Below, in pieces: positions 1 through 7,653 of a stretch of DNA of 53,841 bases. Source of the stretch: Acidimicrobiales bacterium. GTDB taxonomy: Bacteria > Actinomycetota > Acidimicrobiia > Acidimicrobiales > AC-9. A program made the position numbers and the translations under genes. Numbering within the stretch: position 1 is the stretch's first letter; each line of letters begins with the position of its first letter. The stretch covers positions 1-53,841 of the forward strand of contig DATBBR010000034.1 in NCBI GenBank assembly GCA_036270875.1, read 5' to 3'. The notes under the pieces are model-generated. The model had not been told where the DNA came from and did no database searches. It was given only the letters and a program-made list of their open reading frames with translations.

Positions 1-378
1 GTTCCTGAGGCCGCCGCCCGCACCCCTGCTGCCGGCACGCCGGCCGCCTCCCAGGCCCTGCCAGCCCAGGACGGAGCCCAGGACGAGCTGGCGCTCACCC
101 AACCGGCAGCGCCGATCGATCAATCCTCTTCGGCGACCCAGCCGATGGCTCCGGTTACCTCCTGGAGCCCGACGCACCGCGCGCCGGAAAGGGGCATGGC
201 GTGTTGGGCCGCTCCCGACCTCAGCAGTCCCGTCGTGGCCAGCCTCGACCCGGGAAGCGAGGTACAGGTGCTCGACCGCCAGGACCAGTGGGCCCATATC
301 GCCTGCTCCAACGGCTGGACCACGTGGGTCGACGCCCGGCTCCTCGTGACCGACGGGACCGACGGGGTCGAGCAGTAG
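1..378 (+). CDS. C-terminal part of a protein ending in an SH3-like domain (5' end outside window)
   Basis: The frame is open from the first base, so the start lies upstream of the window. About 45 Ala/Pro/Gln-rich residues, probably a flexible linker, precede a compact domain of about 55 residues. That domain begins GMACWAAPD and ends TTWVDARLL, with the pattern of bacterial SH3 domains (short beta strands, a DxxxxWxxI core, a final W-V-D strand). Such domains usually bind peptidoglycan or proline-rich ligands at the end of sensor, kinase or secreted proteins. The identity of the whole protein cannot be told from this fragment. Confidence 0.6.
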   Translation, partial: VPEAAARTPAAGTPAASQALPAQDGAQDELALTQPAAPIDQSSSATQPMAPVTSWSPTHRAPERGMACWAAPDLSSPVVASLDPGSEVQVLDRQDQWAHIACSNGWTTWVDARLLVTDGTDGVEQ

Positions 379-497
379 GTCGGTCGAAGACGACGAGTAG
401 CTCTGTCGCTGCCGGGAATGCCAGGCCCTCAGCGGCCGGAGATGCGGCATCGTGTCCCTTCCCGGCGCCTCGCCGTCGACCCTGCTCAAATGGTCCC

Positions 498-1832
498 GTG
501 GACCGGGCGCCGGAAACCCACTACGCCAAGACCGATGATGGGGTCCACATCGCCTACCAGGTCTTCGGCGACGGGCTCTTCGATCTGGTGGTGGTTCCAG
601 GCTTCATTTCCCACCTCGAGCTGCAATGGGAGGACGAAGCCATCGCCCGGGACCTTCGCCGGCTCGGGTCGTTCTCCAGGGTGATCATGTTCGACAAGCG
701 CGGCACCGGCATGTCCGACCGAACCGGGCGACTCCCCGACATCGACCGCCGCATGCTCGACATCGAAGCGGTCATGCAGGCGGCCGACTCCGAGCACGCC
801 GCCCTTCTCGCCGTGTCGGAGGGCGGCCCCATGGCCCTTCTCTTCGCCGCAGCCCATCCCGGGCGGACACGGGCGCTGGTCCTGCTAGGTGCGTACGCCC
901 GCCTAACGGCATGTCCTGACTACGAGATCGGGATGCCGACCGAGCTGGTCTATCAGTTCGCCCAATACCTCGAGCCCCGCTGGGGAACCGGCGTCGGTCT
1001 TGCCGCTTGGGCCCCGAGCGTCGCCCACGACCCGGCGGCGCGGGAGTCCTTCGCCCGTCTGCAGCGATTGGCCGCGAGTCCGGGAGCGGCCGTGGCTCTG
1101 ATGAGCTCGTACCTGGACATCGACGTCCGGCCCGCGCTTCCCTTGGTGAACGCACCGGTCCTCGTGATGCACCGCACCGCGGACCGCATGATCCCGTTCG
1201 TACATGGCCAATACTTGGCTGAGCACATCGACGGTGCTCGGCTGGTCGAGCTCCCGGGCACAGATCATTTCTGGTGGACCGAAGGCACCGGCCAGATCCT
1301 CGACGAGACCGAGGAGTTCCTCACCGGTGCCCGGTCGGTGCCCGAACCGGACCGGGTGCTGGCTAGTGTCCTCTTCACCGACATCGTCGATTCGACCCGC
1401 CGGGCAGCCGAGCTCGGAGACAGGTCGTGGAGGCTCCTGCTGAATCGGCACGACGCCCTCTCCGAGCGTCAGGTCGAGCGATACGGCGGTCGGCTCGTCA
1501 AGACGACCGGCGACGGCGTACTGGCGGTGTTCGACGGCCCGGCACGGTCCGTGAGGTGCGCCAGGGCTATCAGCGACGGCGCTCAGGCCCTGGGGCTGGA
1601 GGTACGAGCCGGTGTGCACACCGGCGAAGTCGAGTTGCGGGGAGACGACATCGCCGGCCTCGGGGTGAACATCGCCGCGCGAGTCGAGTCCTTGGCCCAG
1701 CCTGGTGAGGTCCTCGTCTCCCGGACCGTGACCGACCTGGTGGCGGGCTCGGGGCTCGACTTTGCTGATCGGGGAGAACACGACCTCAAGGGTGTGCCCG
1801 GACGCTGGCGGCTGTTCGCCGCGAGGGCTTGA
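498..1832 (+). CDS. alpha/beta-hydrolase fused to a class III adenylate/guanylate cyclase domain
   Basis: Residues 1-275 are an alpha/beta-hydrolase, with nucleophile Ser107 in AVSEGGPM and a late GTDHF segment carrying the likely catalytic His. Residues 285-444 are a class III nucleotide cyclase catalytic domain: FTDIVDST supplies metal ligand Asp295 and TTGDGVLAVFD supplies Asp339, followed by GVHTGEVE and VNIAARVESLA. The protein should make cAMP (possibly cGMP) from NTP. The hydrolase part may sense or process a small ligand. This fusion is common in actinobacteria. The GTG start is chosen because family members begin near ETHYAKTDDGVHIAYQ; the open frame extends further 5' with no family similarity. 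The physiological ligand is unknown. Confidence 0.85.
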   Translation: MDRAPETHYAKTDDGVHIAYQVFGDGLFDLVVVPGFISHLELQWEDEAIARDLRRLGSFSRVIMFDKRGTGMSDRTGRLPDIDRRMLDIEAVMQAADSEHAALLAVSEGGPMALLFAAAHPGRTRALVLLGAYARLTACPDYEIGMPTELVYQFAQYLEPRWGTGVGLAAWAPSVAHDPAARESFARLQRLAASPGAAVALMSSYLDIDVRPALPLVNAPVLVMHRTADRMIPFVHGQYLAEHIDGARLVELPGTDHFWWTEGTGQILDETEEFLTGARSVPEPDRVLASVLFTDIVDSTRRAAELGDRSWRLLLNRHDALSERQVERYGGRLVKTTGDGVLAVFDGPARSVRCARAISDGAQALGLEVRAGVHTGEVELRGDDIAGLGVNIAARVESLAQPGEVLVSRTVTDLVAGSGLDFADRGEHDLKGVPGRWRLFAARA

Positions 1833-2099
1833 CTGCCGAACTTGCTCCTCGCGAGGCGACGTCGCGGCGCTAAGACGGTTCATCGCGAGTGGACGAGGCG
1901 ACAGATTGCCGGATTGCCCAGACCCGTTTCACACCCAACGGTGCCTACTCGATCTTCTATCGGATCTTCCGCCTCGCCCCTCGTTGCCATGGGATGGCAC
2001 CTGCCCGTCTTGAGCACTTACGTCTGGATTCGGCCATTGCCTCTCCCATCCCTGTGTGCAATGGTCGGCGTTACAGGGCGAGGGCAAGGGGGAATTGCG

Positions 2100-3476
2100 A
2101 TGGGCGCGCCGGATATCGAAGCGTTGCGGGAGAGCGTTCGCGGCCAAGTCATCACGGCTGACAATGCCGAATATGACGAGGCACGCAGGGTGTACAACGG
2201 CATGATCGACTGTCATCCGCAGGTCGTCGTGTGCTGCGCCGACGTCGGCGATGTGCGCGCCGCGGTCACCCTGGCTGCGGACAGCGGCCTGGACCTGTCG
2301 GTGCGGGGAGGTGGGCACAGCGTTCCGGGCTTCGGCACCAACCACGGTGGGGTGGTCATCGACTTCTCATCGATGAGGGGCGTTCGGGTGGACCCGGCGA
2401 CACAACGTGCCCGCGCCGAGCCCGGCTGCACCTGGGGCGACTTCAACCACGCCACGTACGCCTTCGGCCTGGCCACGACGGGAGGCATCGTCTCGACCAC
2501 AGGGATTGCGGGCCTCACTCTCGGGGGCGGGATCGGCTATCTCGACCGCGGTTTCGGGCTGTCCTGCGACAATCTGGTGTCGGCCGACGTCGTGACTGCC
2601 GACGGCCGGTTTCTCGTCGCCAGCGAGAAAGAGAACGCGGACCTCTTCTGGGCCCTTCGCGGCGGCGGTGGGAACTTCGGGGTCATTACCTCGTTCGAGT
2701 ACCAGCTGCACCCGGTCCAGGACATCTTCGCCGGCATCTTCTTCTATCCGCTCGACCGGACCCGCGACGTGCTCGAGTTCTACCGCGACTACATCACGGA
2801 CGCTCCGGAGGAGATGGGAACGTTCCCCGCCTTCCAGATCGCCCCGCCCCTCCCGTTCATCCCCGAGCAGGAACACGGCAAGACGTTCTGCGCCATGGTG
2901 GCCTGCTGGGCCGGCCCCCTGGACAAGGGTGAGGAGGCGCTCGCTCCCATCCAAAAGGCCGCCCCGACAGTGGCCGAGATGGTGAGCCCGATGCCGTACC
3001 CCGCTCTCAACAGCGCCTTCGACCCGTTGCTACCGCCCGGTCTCCAGCACTACTGGAAGGCGTCGTTCGCCTCCGACCTGACCGACGGTGCCATCCAGGC
3101 CCACCTGGAGCACGGCCCGAAGGTCCCGGCGCTCAGCTCGACGATGCACATCTACCCGATCAACGGTGCCTGTCATCGGGTTCCCTCCGAGGCCACGGCC
3201 TTTGCCTACCGTGATGCGACCTTCGCCACCGTGATCGCCGGCATGTGGCCCGACCCAGCGGACAACGACAACAACATCCAGTGGGTCAAGGGTTACTACA
3301 AGGCTCTCGAGCCGCACTCGGCCCCGGGCGGCTACGTCAACTTCATGGCCGGAGACGACCAGGACCGCATCCGGGACAACTACAAGGGCAACTACGACCG
3401 CCTGGCGTCTATCAAGAAGCAGTACGACCCCGGCAACCTCTTTCGGATGAACCAGAACATCAGCCCGTCCGGTTGA
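2100..3476 (+). CDS. FAD-binding oxidoreductase of the berberine-bridge-enzyme type
   Basis: This 458-residue protein has an N-terminal PCMH-type FAD domain (about 35-205) with RGGGHS, in which His73 is the expected 8-alpha-histidyl FAD attachment residue, and GLTLGGGIGYLDRGFGL further on. The C-terminal BBE motif is YDPGNLFRMNQNI. The second covalent cysteine of bicovalent enzymes is not evident (GIAGLTLGGG at the equivalent place), so single attachment is likely. Family members oxidise alcohols, sugars or alkaloids with O2 or another acceptor; the substrate here is unknown. A Shine-Dalgarno AGGGGG stands about 8 nt before the ATG. No signal peptide is visible. The gene stands alone. Confidence 0.88.
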   Translation: MGAPDIEALRESVRGQVITADNAEYDEARRVYNGMIDCHPQVVVCCADVGDVRAAVTLAADSGLDLSVRGGGHSVPGFGTNHGGVVIDFSSMRGVRVDPATQRARAEPGCTWGDFNHATYAFGLATTGGIVSTTGIAGLTLGGGIGYLDRGFGLSCDNLVSADVVTADGRFLVASEKENADLFWALRGGGGNFGVITSFEYQLHPVQDIFAGIFFYPLDRTRDVLEFYRDYITDAPEEMGTFPAFQIAPPLPFIPEQEHGKTFCAMVACWAGPLDKGEEALAPIQKAAPTVAEMVSPMPYPALNSAFDPLLPPGLQHYWKASFASDLTDGAIQAHLEHGPKVPALSSTMHIYPINGACHRVPSEATAFAYRDATFATVIAGMWPDPADNDNNIQWVKGYYKALEPHSAPGGYVNFMAGDDQDRIRDNYKGNYDRLASIKKQYDPGNLFRMNQNISPSG

Positions 3477-3722
3477 GCAATCTCGCTGGCCCGCCGGGGA
3501 CTGGCACACCCACCTCGCCTGTGCCTCGCGCCCGGTGTTCCGGACTTCGATCCACGGCAGCTCGTAGACCCAACCCCTAGACATCTTCCTCTCGACGTCT
3601 CACCACACGAGCAGGATTGACGCGACTCGAGGGTGAAGTCCTGACTTCCTGGTGTCTTGTCGTCCCTGCCCGGGAATAAGGGACCAGGAGCACGTCGTGG
3701 CTGACCGAGACGAGAGAGACAG

Positions 3723-3995
3723 GTGCCGGCGCATCGTAGGAGACATTCGGCCCTCGATCGACCACGGCTGGGGGTGGTCGGCCAGACAGGATCTGAAGCG
3801 GCGGCGACTGCTGGGCGCGGGCGGCTCACACCCGCACTGACGGCCTGCTCAGCAGATCTGGTCCCGCCCGAGGAGAGATGTTGGGCCGACATTCTCAACG
3901 GTCGGCAGTGCTCGGGAGTCGTAAGGGCCGAAGACCTTCTGGGGTTGTGCGAGCGGCACCTCCGCTTCTTCCGGAGCGAGACCCGCCCCTGGTGA
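3723..3995 (+). CDS. possible small Cys/His (CxxH) protein
   Basis: The first half looks like unselected sequence, but the last 43 residues contain RCWADILNGRQC and GLCERHLRFF. That is a C-x9-C ... C-x2-H pattern like small zinc-binding modules in actinobacterial proteins, and a related pattern is found in the small gene at about 28.2 kb. The true start may be much later than the GTG given here, near codon 48 where conserved-looking sequence begins. A decayed gene is also possible, since an overlapping frame with an SD-like GGACCAGGAG and a GTG at 3697 runs just upstream. Function unknown. Confidence 0.3.
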   Translation: MPAHRRRHSALDRPRLGVVGQTGSEAAATAGRGRLTPALTACSADLVPPEERCWADILNGRQCSGVVRAEDLLGLCERHLRFFRSETRPW

Positions 3996-4094
3996 GGTCG
4001 CACGACTCGGCATGCTCGGCCCCGGCCTGCGGGCGTTACCTCCGTTCCACCTCACGTCGAAAGTGGGCGGCGACCTGCGCGGGACGAGAGGCTC

Positions 4095-4113
4095 TTTCGA
4101 CCAAAGGTGGAAC
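4095..4113 (+). repeat. 19-nt element, copy 1 (shared with the radA upstream region)
   Basis: TTTCGACCAAAGGTGGAAC here matches 18 of 19 bases of the copy at 45068-45086 before radA. It lies in non-coding DNA. Role unknown. Confidence 0.5.
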
Positions 4114-4165
4114 ACGACCAATGCACCATGAGCGACCATCCTGTGCGGCGGGTGGGTACATCGCC

Positions 4166-4789
4166 CTACTCGACCTCGAGCTCCTTCACCCACTGGGGGG
4201 CGTGCACCCTGGCCCAGCGCCTGGTGACCCACCCGCGGAACATCGACCGCAGCGCGTCTCGATGGGTCAGGGCGAAGCCGATGTGGCCGATCACCACGGC
4301 AAAGACGGCGAAGGCAATGAGGTCGTGGACGAAGGTGGCTCCGGTGCGCCAGTCGACGGGAAACGGCTTGTACCAGTGCATCACCGATCCCGTCGCCAGC
4401 ATGGCGACGATCACGCCGCCGGTGAAGGCGGCGTTGAGCTTCTGGCCGGCGTTGAACTTGCCCGGCTCGACCACCGGATGACGACCGACGCTGCGTAGCC
4501 AGCGACGTTCATCCGGAGTCCAGAGGTTCAGCCGGCGCACGTCACGCCGGAGCCCGCGGCCCCACGGGCCGAGCAGGGACACCAGCAGCGGGACGGGAAG
4601 GGCCACCCCGGACCAGGAATGGATCTCCGCCAGGAGCGCCCGACGTCCCACCAGCTGGGCCACCGAGCCCACGTAGAGGGGGATTGCGGTGAGCATGAGG
4701 ACGATGAACAGCAGGGCGAGGGACCAGTGGGCCAGCCGCTCGATGCGGTCGAAGCGGACCAGCCGCCGGTCGTCAGCTGGTCTGGGCAT
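4166..4789 (-). CDS. membrane cytochrome b subunit (b561 / formate dehydrogenase gamma type)
   Basis: This 207-residue membrane protein has about four hydrophobic helices and histidines placed for b-heme ligation: AHW near residue 21, EIHSWSG near 56, FVHDLIAF and IGHIGFALTH near the C-terminus. It resembles the four-helix cytochrome b subunits that pass electrons between quinone and a periplasmic/exported oxidoreductase. It overlaps the end of the upstream molybdopterin oxidoreductase gene by 17 bp on the same strand, so the two are co-transcribed. The likely role is membrane anchor and electron-transfer partner of that enzyme, analogous in layout to MsrP-MsrQ, although this subunit is not clearly MsrQ itself. 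Confidence 0.82.
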   Translation of the reverse strand: MPRPADDRRLVRFDRIERLAHWSLALLFIVLMLTAIPLYVGSVAQLVGRRALLAEIHSWSGVALPVPLLVSLLGPWGRGLRRDVRRLNLWTPDERRWLRSVGRHPVVEPGKFNAGQKLNAAFTGGVIVAMLATGSVMHWYKPFPVDWRTGATFVHDLIAFAVFAVVIGHIGFALTHRDALRSMFRGWVTRRWARVHAPQWVKELEVE

Positions 4790-5489
4790 CGCTGCGGCCG
4801 TTGGAGTTGCCCACCCAGGCGTCGACGTCGTAGCCGTTTTCCTCCCAGAAGCCGGGCTCCACGCGGTCGACGACGCGGATGGCCGATAGCCACTTCAGCG
4901 ATTTGTAGCCGTACATCGGTGCCACGTACAGGCGTACCGGCCCGCCGTGCTCGCTCGTCACCGGACCGCCGAGCATGCGGTCGGCGACGATGACGTCGGG
5001 TCGGGCCGCCTGGTCGAGGGTGAGGCTCTCGAAATCTGTGCCGTCGTAGGACTCGAAGGTGAGTGCCTTGGCCCCGGGTTGCACCCCCGCGGCCCGCAGG
5101 ATCTCGGACAGGCGGACGCCGGCCCAGTGGACGTCAGGTACCCGCCACCCCGTCACGCACTGGAAGTCGCGAGCCAACTGGGTATGGGGCATCCCCTGCA
5201 GATCCGGGAACGTCAGCACCATCGGGCGGTCGACGAGGCCCTCGACCCGCAGGCGATACTGCGAGGTGGAGATCGACGGAAGGGACGACGAGACCGAGTA
5301 GATGCGAAAGCCGTCGGCGCCGGGCAGGATCGACGCCAGGCCGCCACCACCGCCCGTCAGCGGGCTGAGGGCGTCCCCGACGACCCGCTGGGCCTTCGAC
5401 CCGAACACGATCCCCAGAACCCCGAGGCCGGCCATGCCCAGGAACACCCGCCTCCCGATGGCGACAGGCGCTCCCTCGTCCCGGCTCAC
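4773..5489 (-). CDS. molybdopterin-dependent oxidoreductase, sulfite-oxidase fold (YedY/MsrP-like)
   Basis: This 238-residue protein begins with a positively charged stretch, GRRVFLGMAGLGVLGIVF, that looks like a twin-arginine signal or N-terminal anchor. The mature part is an oxidoreductase molybdopterin-binding domain with the cofactor-binding Cys111 in DFQCVTGW, then SYDGTDFESLTLDQA and APMYGYKSLKWL. Members reduce or oxidise S/N-oxides outside the membrane; MsrP repairs methionine sulfoxide. There is no C-terminal dimerisation domain, as in YedY and unlike true sulfite oxidases. The GTG start sits 6 nt after a TAAGTT hexamer, consistent with a leaderless mRNA. The substrate is inferred only from the family. 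Confidence 0.85.
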   Translation of the reverse strand: MSRDEGAPVAIGRRVFLGMAGLGVLGIVFGSKAQRVVGDALSPLTGGGGGLASILPGADGFRIYSVSSSLPSISTSQYRLRVEGLVDRPMVLTFPDLQGMPHTQLARDFQCVTGWRVPDVHWAGVRLSEILRAAGVQPGAKALTFESYDGTDFESLTLDQAARPDVIVADRMLGGPVTSEHGGPVRLYVAPMYGYKSLKWLSAIRVVDRVEPGFWEENGYDVDAWVGNSNGRSDAQTS

Positions 5490-5495
5490 CAGGCG

Positions 5496-5501
5496 AACTT
5501 A
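5496..5501 (-). promoter_or_regulatory. -10 element, probable leaderless promoter of the molybdopterin oxidoreductase
   Basis: TAAGTT on the minus strand ends 6 nt before the GTG start, so transcription should begin at or next to the start codon. Confidence 0.5.
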
Positions 5502-5611
5502 GAGCCCCGTCGGTGCGCAGTGGCGTCACCCCCCTGGGCCTGGCGCCGCTGGGCGCGTCGGCGCCGCTTGCTATCGAGCTAGTCAATTATCGAAATTTGC
5601 TTGATGCTGAT

Positions 5612-5641
5612 TTGCATCTCGACACAGCGCCCCGGTAGCTT
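5612..5641 (+). promoter_or_regulatory. possible promoter of the LytM-like gene
   Basis: TTGCAT, an 18-nt spacer and TAGCTT end 11 nt before the GTG start. The region is unusually AT-rich for this window. Confidence 0.4.
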
Positions 5642-5652
5642 GCCGCTCCGTT

Positions 5653-6663
5653 GTGCATTCAGCTCTGAGGTTCACCCGCAGGGGTGCCGCGCTCGCCGTG
5701 GCGGCGGCGGCTGCTCTCAGCTACCCCCTCGCCCTGACGCCAAAACCTGCCGGGGCCGACGCCGCCGACCCCGGTGGCGCCGGGGTTCCGATCGGACCCC
5801 AGTCCCAGCTCGAGGCCATCGCCGGCCGCTACGAGGCCGCCAGCGCCAGAGTCAATGCGGTAGGCCTGCAACTGGCGGGAGCGTCGGCAGCGCTGGCCAA
5901 GACCGAGGCCCAGATCCCTGCCGCGCGTTCCCATCTGCGCCAGGACGTCGTGGACTCCTTCGTCGACGGGAGCGTGCCCCCGACGGCGGCCGCGCTTTCG
6001 AACGGTGGCACCGACGACTCGCTGGTGCGCACGGAGTACCTCAAGACGGTGACGGGCGACGCACGCGACGCATCCCGTCGCCTCGAGCAGGTCCGGTCGA
6101 CGCTCAAGGCCCAGCAGGTGAGCCTCCAGGCGCAGGAGCAGGCGGCTGAGGCCGCTCTCGCCGACGCAGCCAGGGCCAGGGCGGCGCTGGAGTCGGCCGC
6201 CCAGGGGCCCCAGCCGGCCGTCGCCACGTCGGCAACGCCGTCGCCCCCACCGGCGACCGATGGTGGCGGTCTGCCGCTGCCCGTGCAGTACCTCAAGAAC
6301 GGGACGGTCGACGACGGCGTCGACTACTCCGCTCCTGGCGGCACCCCGGAGTTCGCCATGGGACCGGGCGTCATCATCCGTGAGGGCATCGGCGGCTTCG
6401 GTCCCAACGCGCCCGTGCTGCAGATCACCAGTGGGCCCCTGGCCGGCCGGGCGGTGTACTACGGCCACGCCGGACCCGATCTCGTGCCCGTGGGCGCCAC
6501 GGTGGCTCAGGGCCAGCAGATCACCATCGTCGGCTACGGGATCGTGGGCGAGTCGACCGGACCCCATCTCGAGGTCGGCTTCTACCCGGTCGGCCCCAAC
6601 GGAGCAGGCGCACCCATGCTGCAGTACATCAACTCCGTCGTCGGGCACTCGACCGGCAGCTGA
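5653..6663 (+). CDS. secreted coiled-coil protein with degenerate LytM/M23 domain
   Basis: An N-terminal signal peptide (RRGAALAVAAAAALSYPLAL) is followed by an Ala/Gln/Glu-rich coiled coil (about 50-190), a Pro/Thr linker, and a C-terminal M23-like domain from about residue 215. This is the layout of EnvC/NlpD-type cell-wall factors. The zinc site is incomplete. The usual HxGVD reads DDGVD, the HxH near the end reads HLE (GPHLEVGF), and only the GHAG His is in place. It is therefore more likely a non-catalytic cell-wall binding or amidase-activating protein than a peptidase. It is a single gene divergent from the molybdopterin oxidoreductase. Confidence 0.72.
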   Translation: MHSALRFTRRGAALAVAAAAALSYPLALTPKPAGADAADPGGAGVPIGPQSQLEAIAGRYEAASARVNAVGLQLAGASAALAKTEAQIPAARSHLRQDVVDSFVDGSVPPTAAALSNGGTDDSLVRTEYLKTVTGDARDASRRLEQVRSTLKAQQVSLQAQEQAAEAALADAARARAALESAAQGPQPAVATSATPSPPPATDGGGLPLPVQYLKNGTVDDGVDYSAPGGTPEFAMGPGVIIREGIGGFGPNAPVLQITSGPLAGRAVYYGHAGPDLVPVGATVAQGQQITIVGYGIVGESTGPHLEVGFYPVGPNGAGAPMLQYINSVVGHSTGS

Positions 6664-6694
6664 CCGACGGCCGTCCTCTCGGCCCGTCGCTCGC

Positions 6695-6700
6695 TATCGT
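6695..6700 (+). promoter_or_regulatory. -10 element, probable leaderless promoter of mutY
   Basis: TATCGT ends 8 nt before the GTG start codon of mutY; no Shine-Dalgarno is present. Confidence 0.5.
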
Positions 6701-6708
6701 CGGGCCTC

Positions 6709-7605
6709 GTGAGCCTCGAGGCCGAGCTGTTGGCCTGGTCCGCGCAGTCGCGGCGTGACCTGCCCTGGCGACAGACCAGAGACCCGTGGGCCGTGCTGAT
6801 CAGCGAGATGATGCTGCAGCAGACCCAGGTATCCAGGGTCGCGACCCGCTGGCCCGACTTCCTCGAGCGGTTTCCAACGCCCAAGGCGTGCGCAGCGGCC
6901 TCGGTCGGCGACGTCGTGCGGGCCTGGGCCGGTCTCGGCTACAACCGCCGGGCGGTGAGCCTCCATCGGACGGCCGTCGTCGTCGTGGAGCGTCACGACG
7001 GGCGCCTGCCGGGCGACCTCCCGTCGTTGCTGGCGCTGCCGGGCGTCGGACCCTACGTGGCGCGGGCGGTGCTCGCCTTCGCCCACGAGGCCGACGTCGG
7101 AGTCGTCGATACCAACGCGGCGCGGGTGTTGGCCCGGGCTGTGGCCGGCCCTCGCATCGACACCAGGGCCGAGGTGCAAGCGATGGCGGATGCGCTCGTT
7201 CCGGCCAACATGGGATGGGTGTGGAACCAGGCCATGCTCGACCTGGGCGCCCTGGTGTGCACCCGACGGCGGCCAGCCTGCGACCGCTGCCCGGTGGCGG
7301 GGCGGGCAGGCGAGGCGAGCAGCTCGTGCCGTTGGGAGGCCGCGGGCTGGCCGGATCCAGATCCCGCCGAGGGGTCAACTGGCGTCGGGCGGCCGCAGGG
7401 ATCCTTCACGGGATCCGACCGCCAAGGTCGAGGACGGCTGGTTGCCGCGCTCCGGCGCTCGCCCGTCCCCGCCGCCGAGGTGGCGGCGGCCGCCGGCTGG
7501 TCGGCCGCCGAAGGGGAAGCCGGGCGCGCCCATCGCATTGCAGACTCGCTCGTGGCCGACGGACTGGCGGTGCTGGGGGCCGACGGCTGTCTTCGCCTCC
7601 CGTGA
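6709..7605 (+). CDS. mutY: A/G-specific adenine DNA glycosylase MutY
   Basis: MutY removes adenine mispaired with 8-oxoguanine. The HhH-GPD fold is clear: catalytic Glu33 in SEMMLQQTQ, the helix-hairpin-helix LPGVGPYVARA, and catalytic Asp134 in VVDTNAARVLAR. Four cysteines follow (184, 191, 194, 207) for the [4Fe-4S] cluster. Their spacing is C-x6-C-x2-C-x12-C, where the family normally has x5 in the last interval, so a 7-residue insertion sits in the cluster loop. The C-terminal NUDIX-like 8-oxoG domain of E. coli MutY is absent, as in many short actinobacterial homologues (298 aa). The GTG start directly follows a -10-like hexamer. Confidence 0.92.
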   Translation: MSLEAELLAWSAQSRRDLPWRQTRDPWAVLISEMMLQQTQVSRVATRWPDFLERFPTPKACAAASVGDVVRAWAGLGYNRRAVSLHRTAVVVVERHDGRLPGDLPSLLALPGVGPYVARAVLAFAHEADVGVVDTNAARVLARAVAGPRIDTRAEVQAMADALVPANMGWVWNQAMLDLGALVCTRRRPACDRCPVAGRAGEASSSCRWEAAGWPDPDPAEGSTGVGRPQGSFTGSDRQGRGRLVAALRRSPVPAAEVAAAAGWSAAEGEAGRAHRIADSLVADGLAVLGADGCLRLP

Positions 7606-7653
7606 CCTGGCCGCGAGCCGGTCATCAGGGGTGGGACGGGACGGTTGCAGCGG

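Larger units (their letters stand above)
3477..4165. other. 689-bp gap with only one weak small ORF
   Basis: This stretch lies between the BBE oxidase and the convergent cytochrome b gene. I see no long conserved coding frame on either strand. It contains the weak CxxH-type small ORF described separately, and near its right end a 19-nt sequence that recurs upstream of radA. Nothing else is recognised. Confidence 0.5.

Noticed and set aside
201-497. The long 5' extension of the hydrolase-cyclase reading frame
   Set aside because: It overlaps the SH3 protein in another frame and has Arg/Pro-rich composition with no family similarity; the family start is at the GTG at 498.
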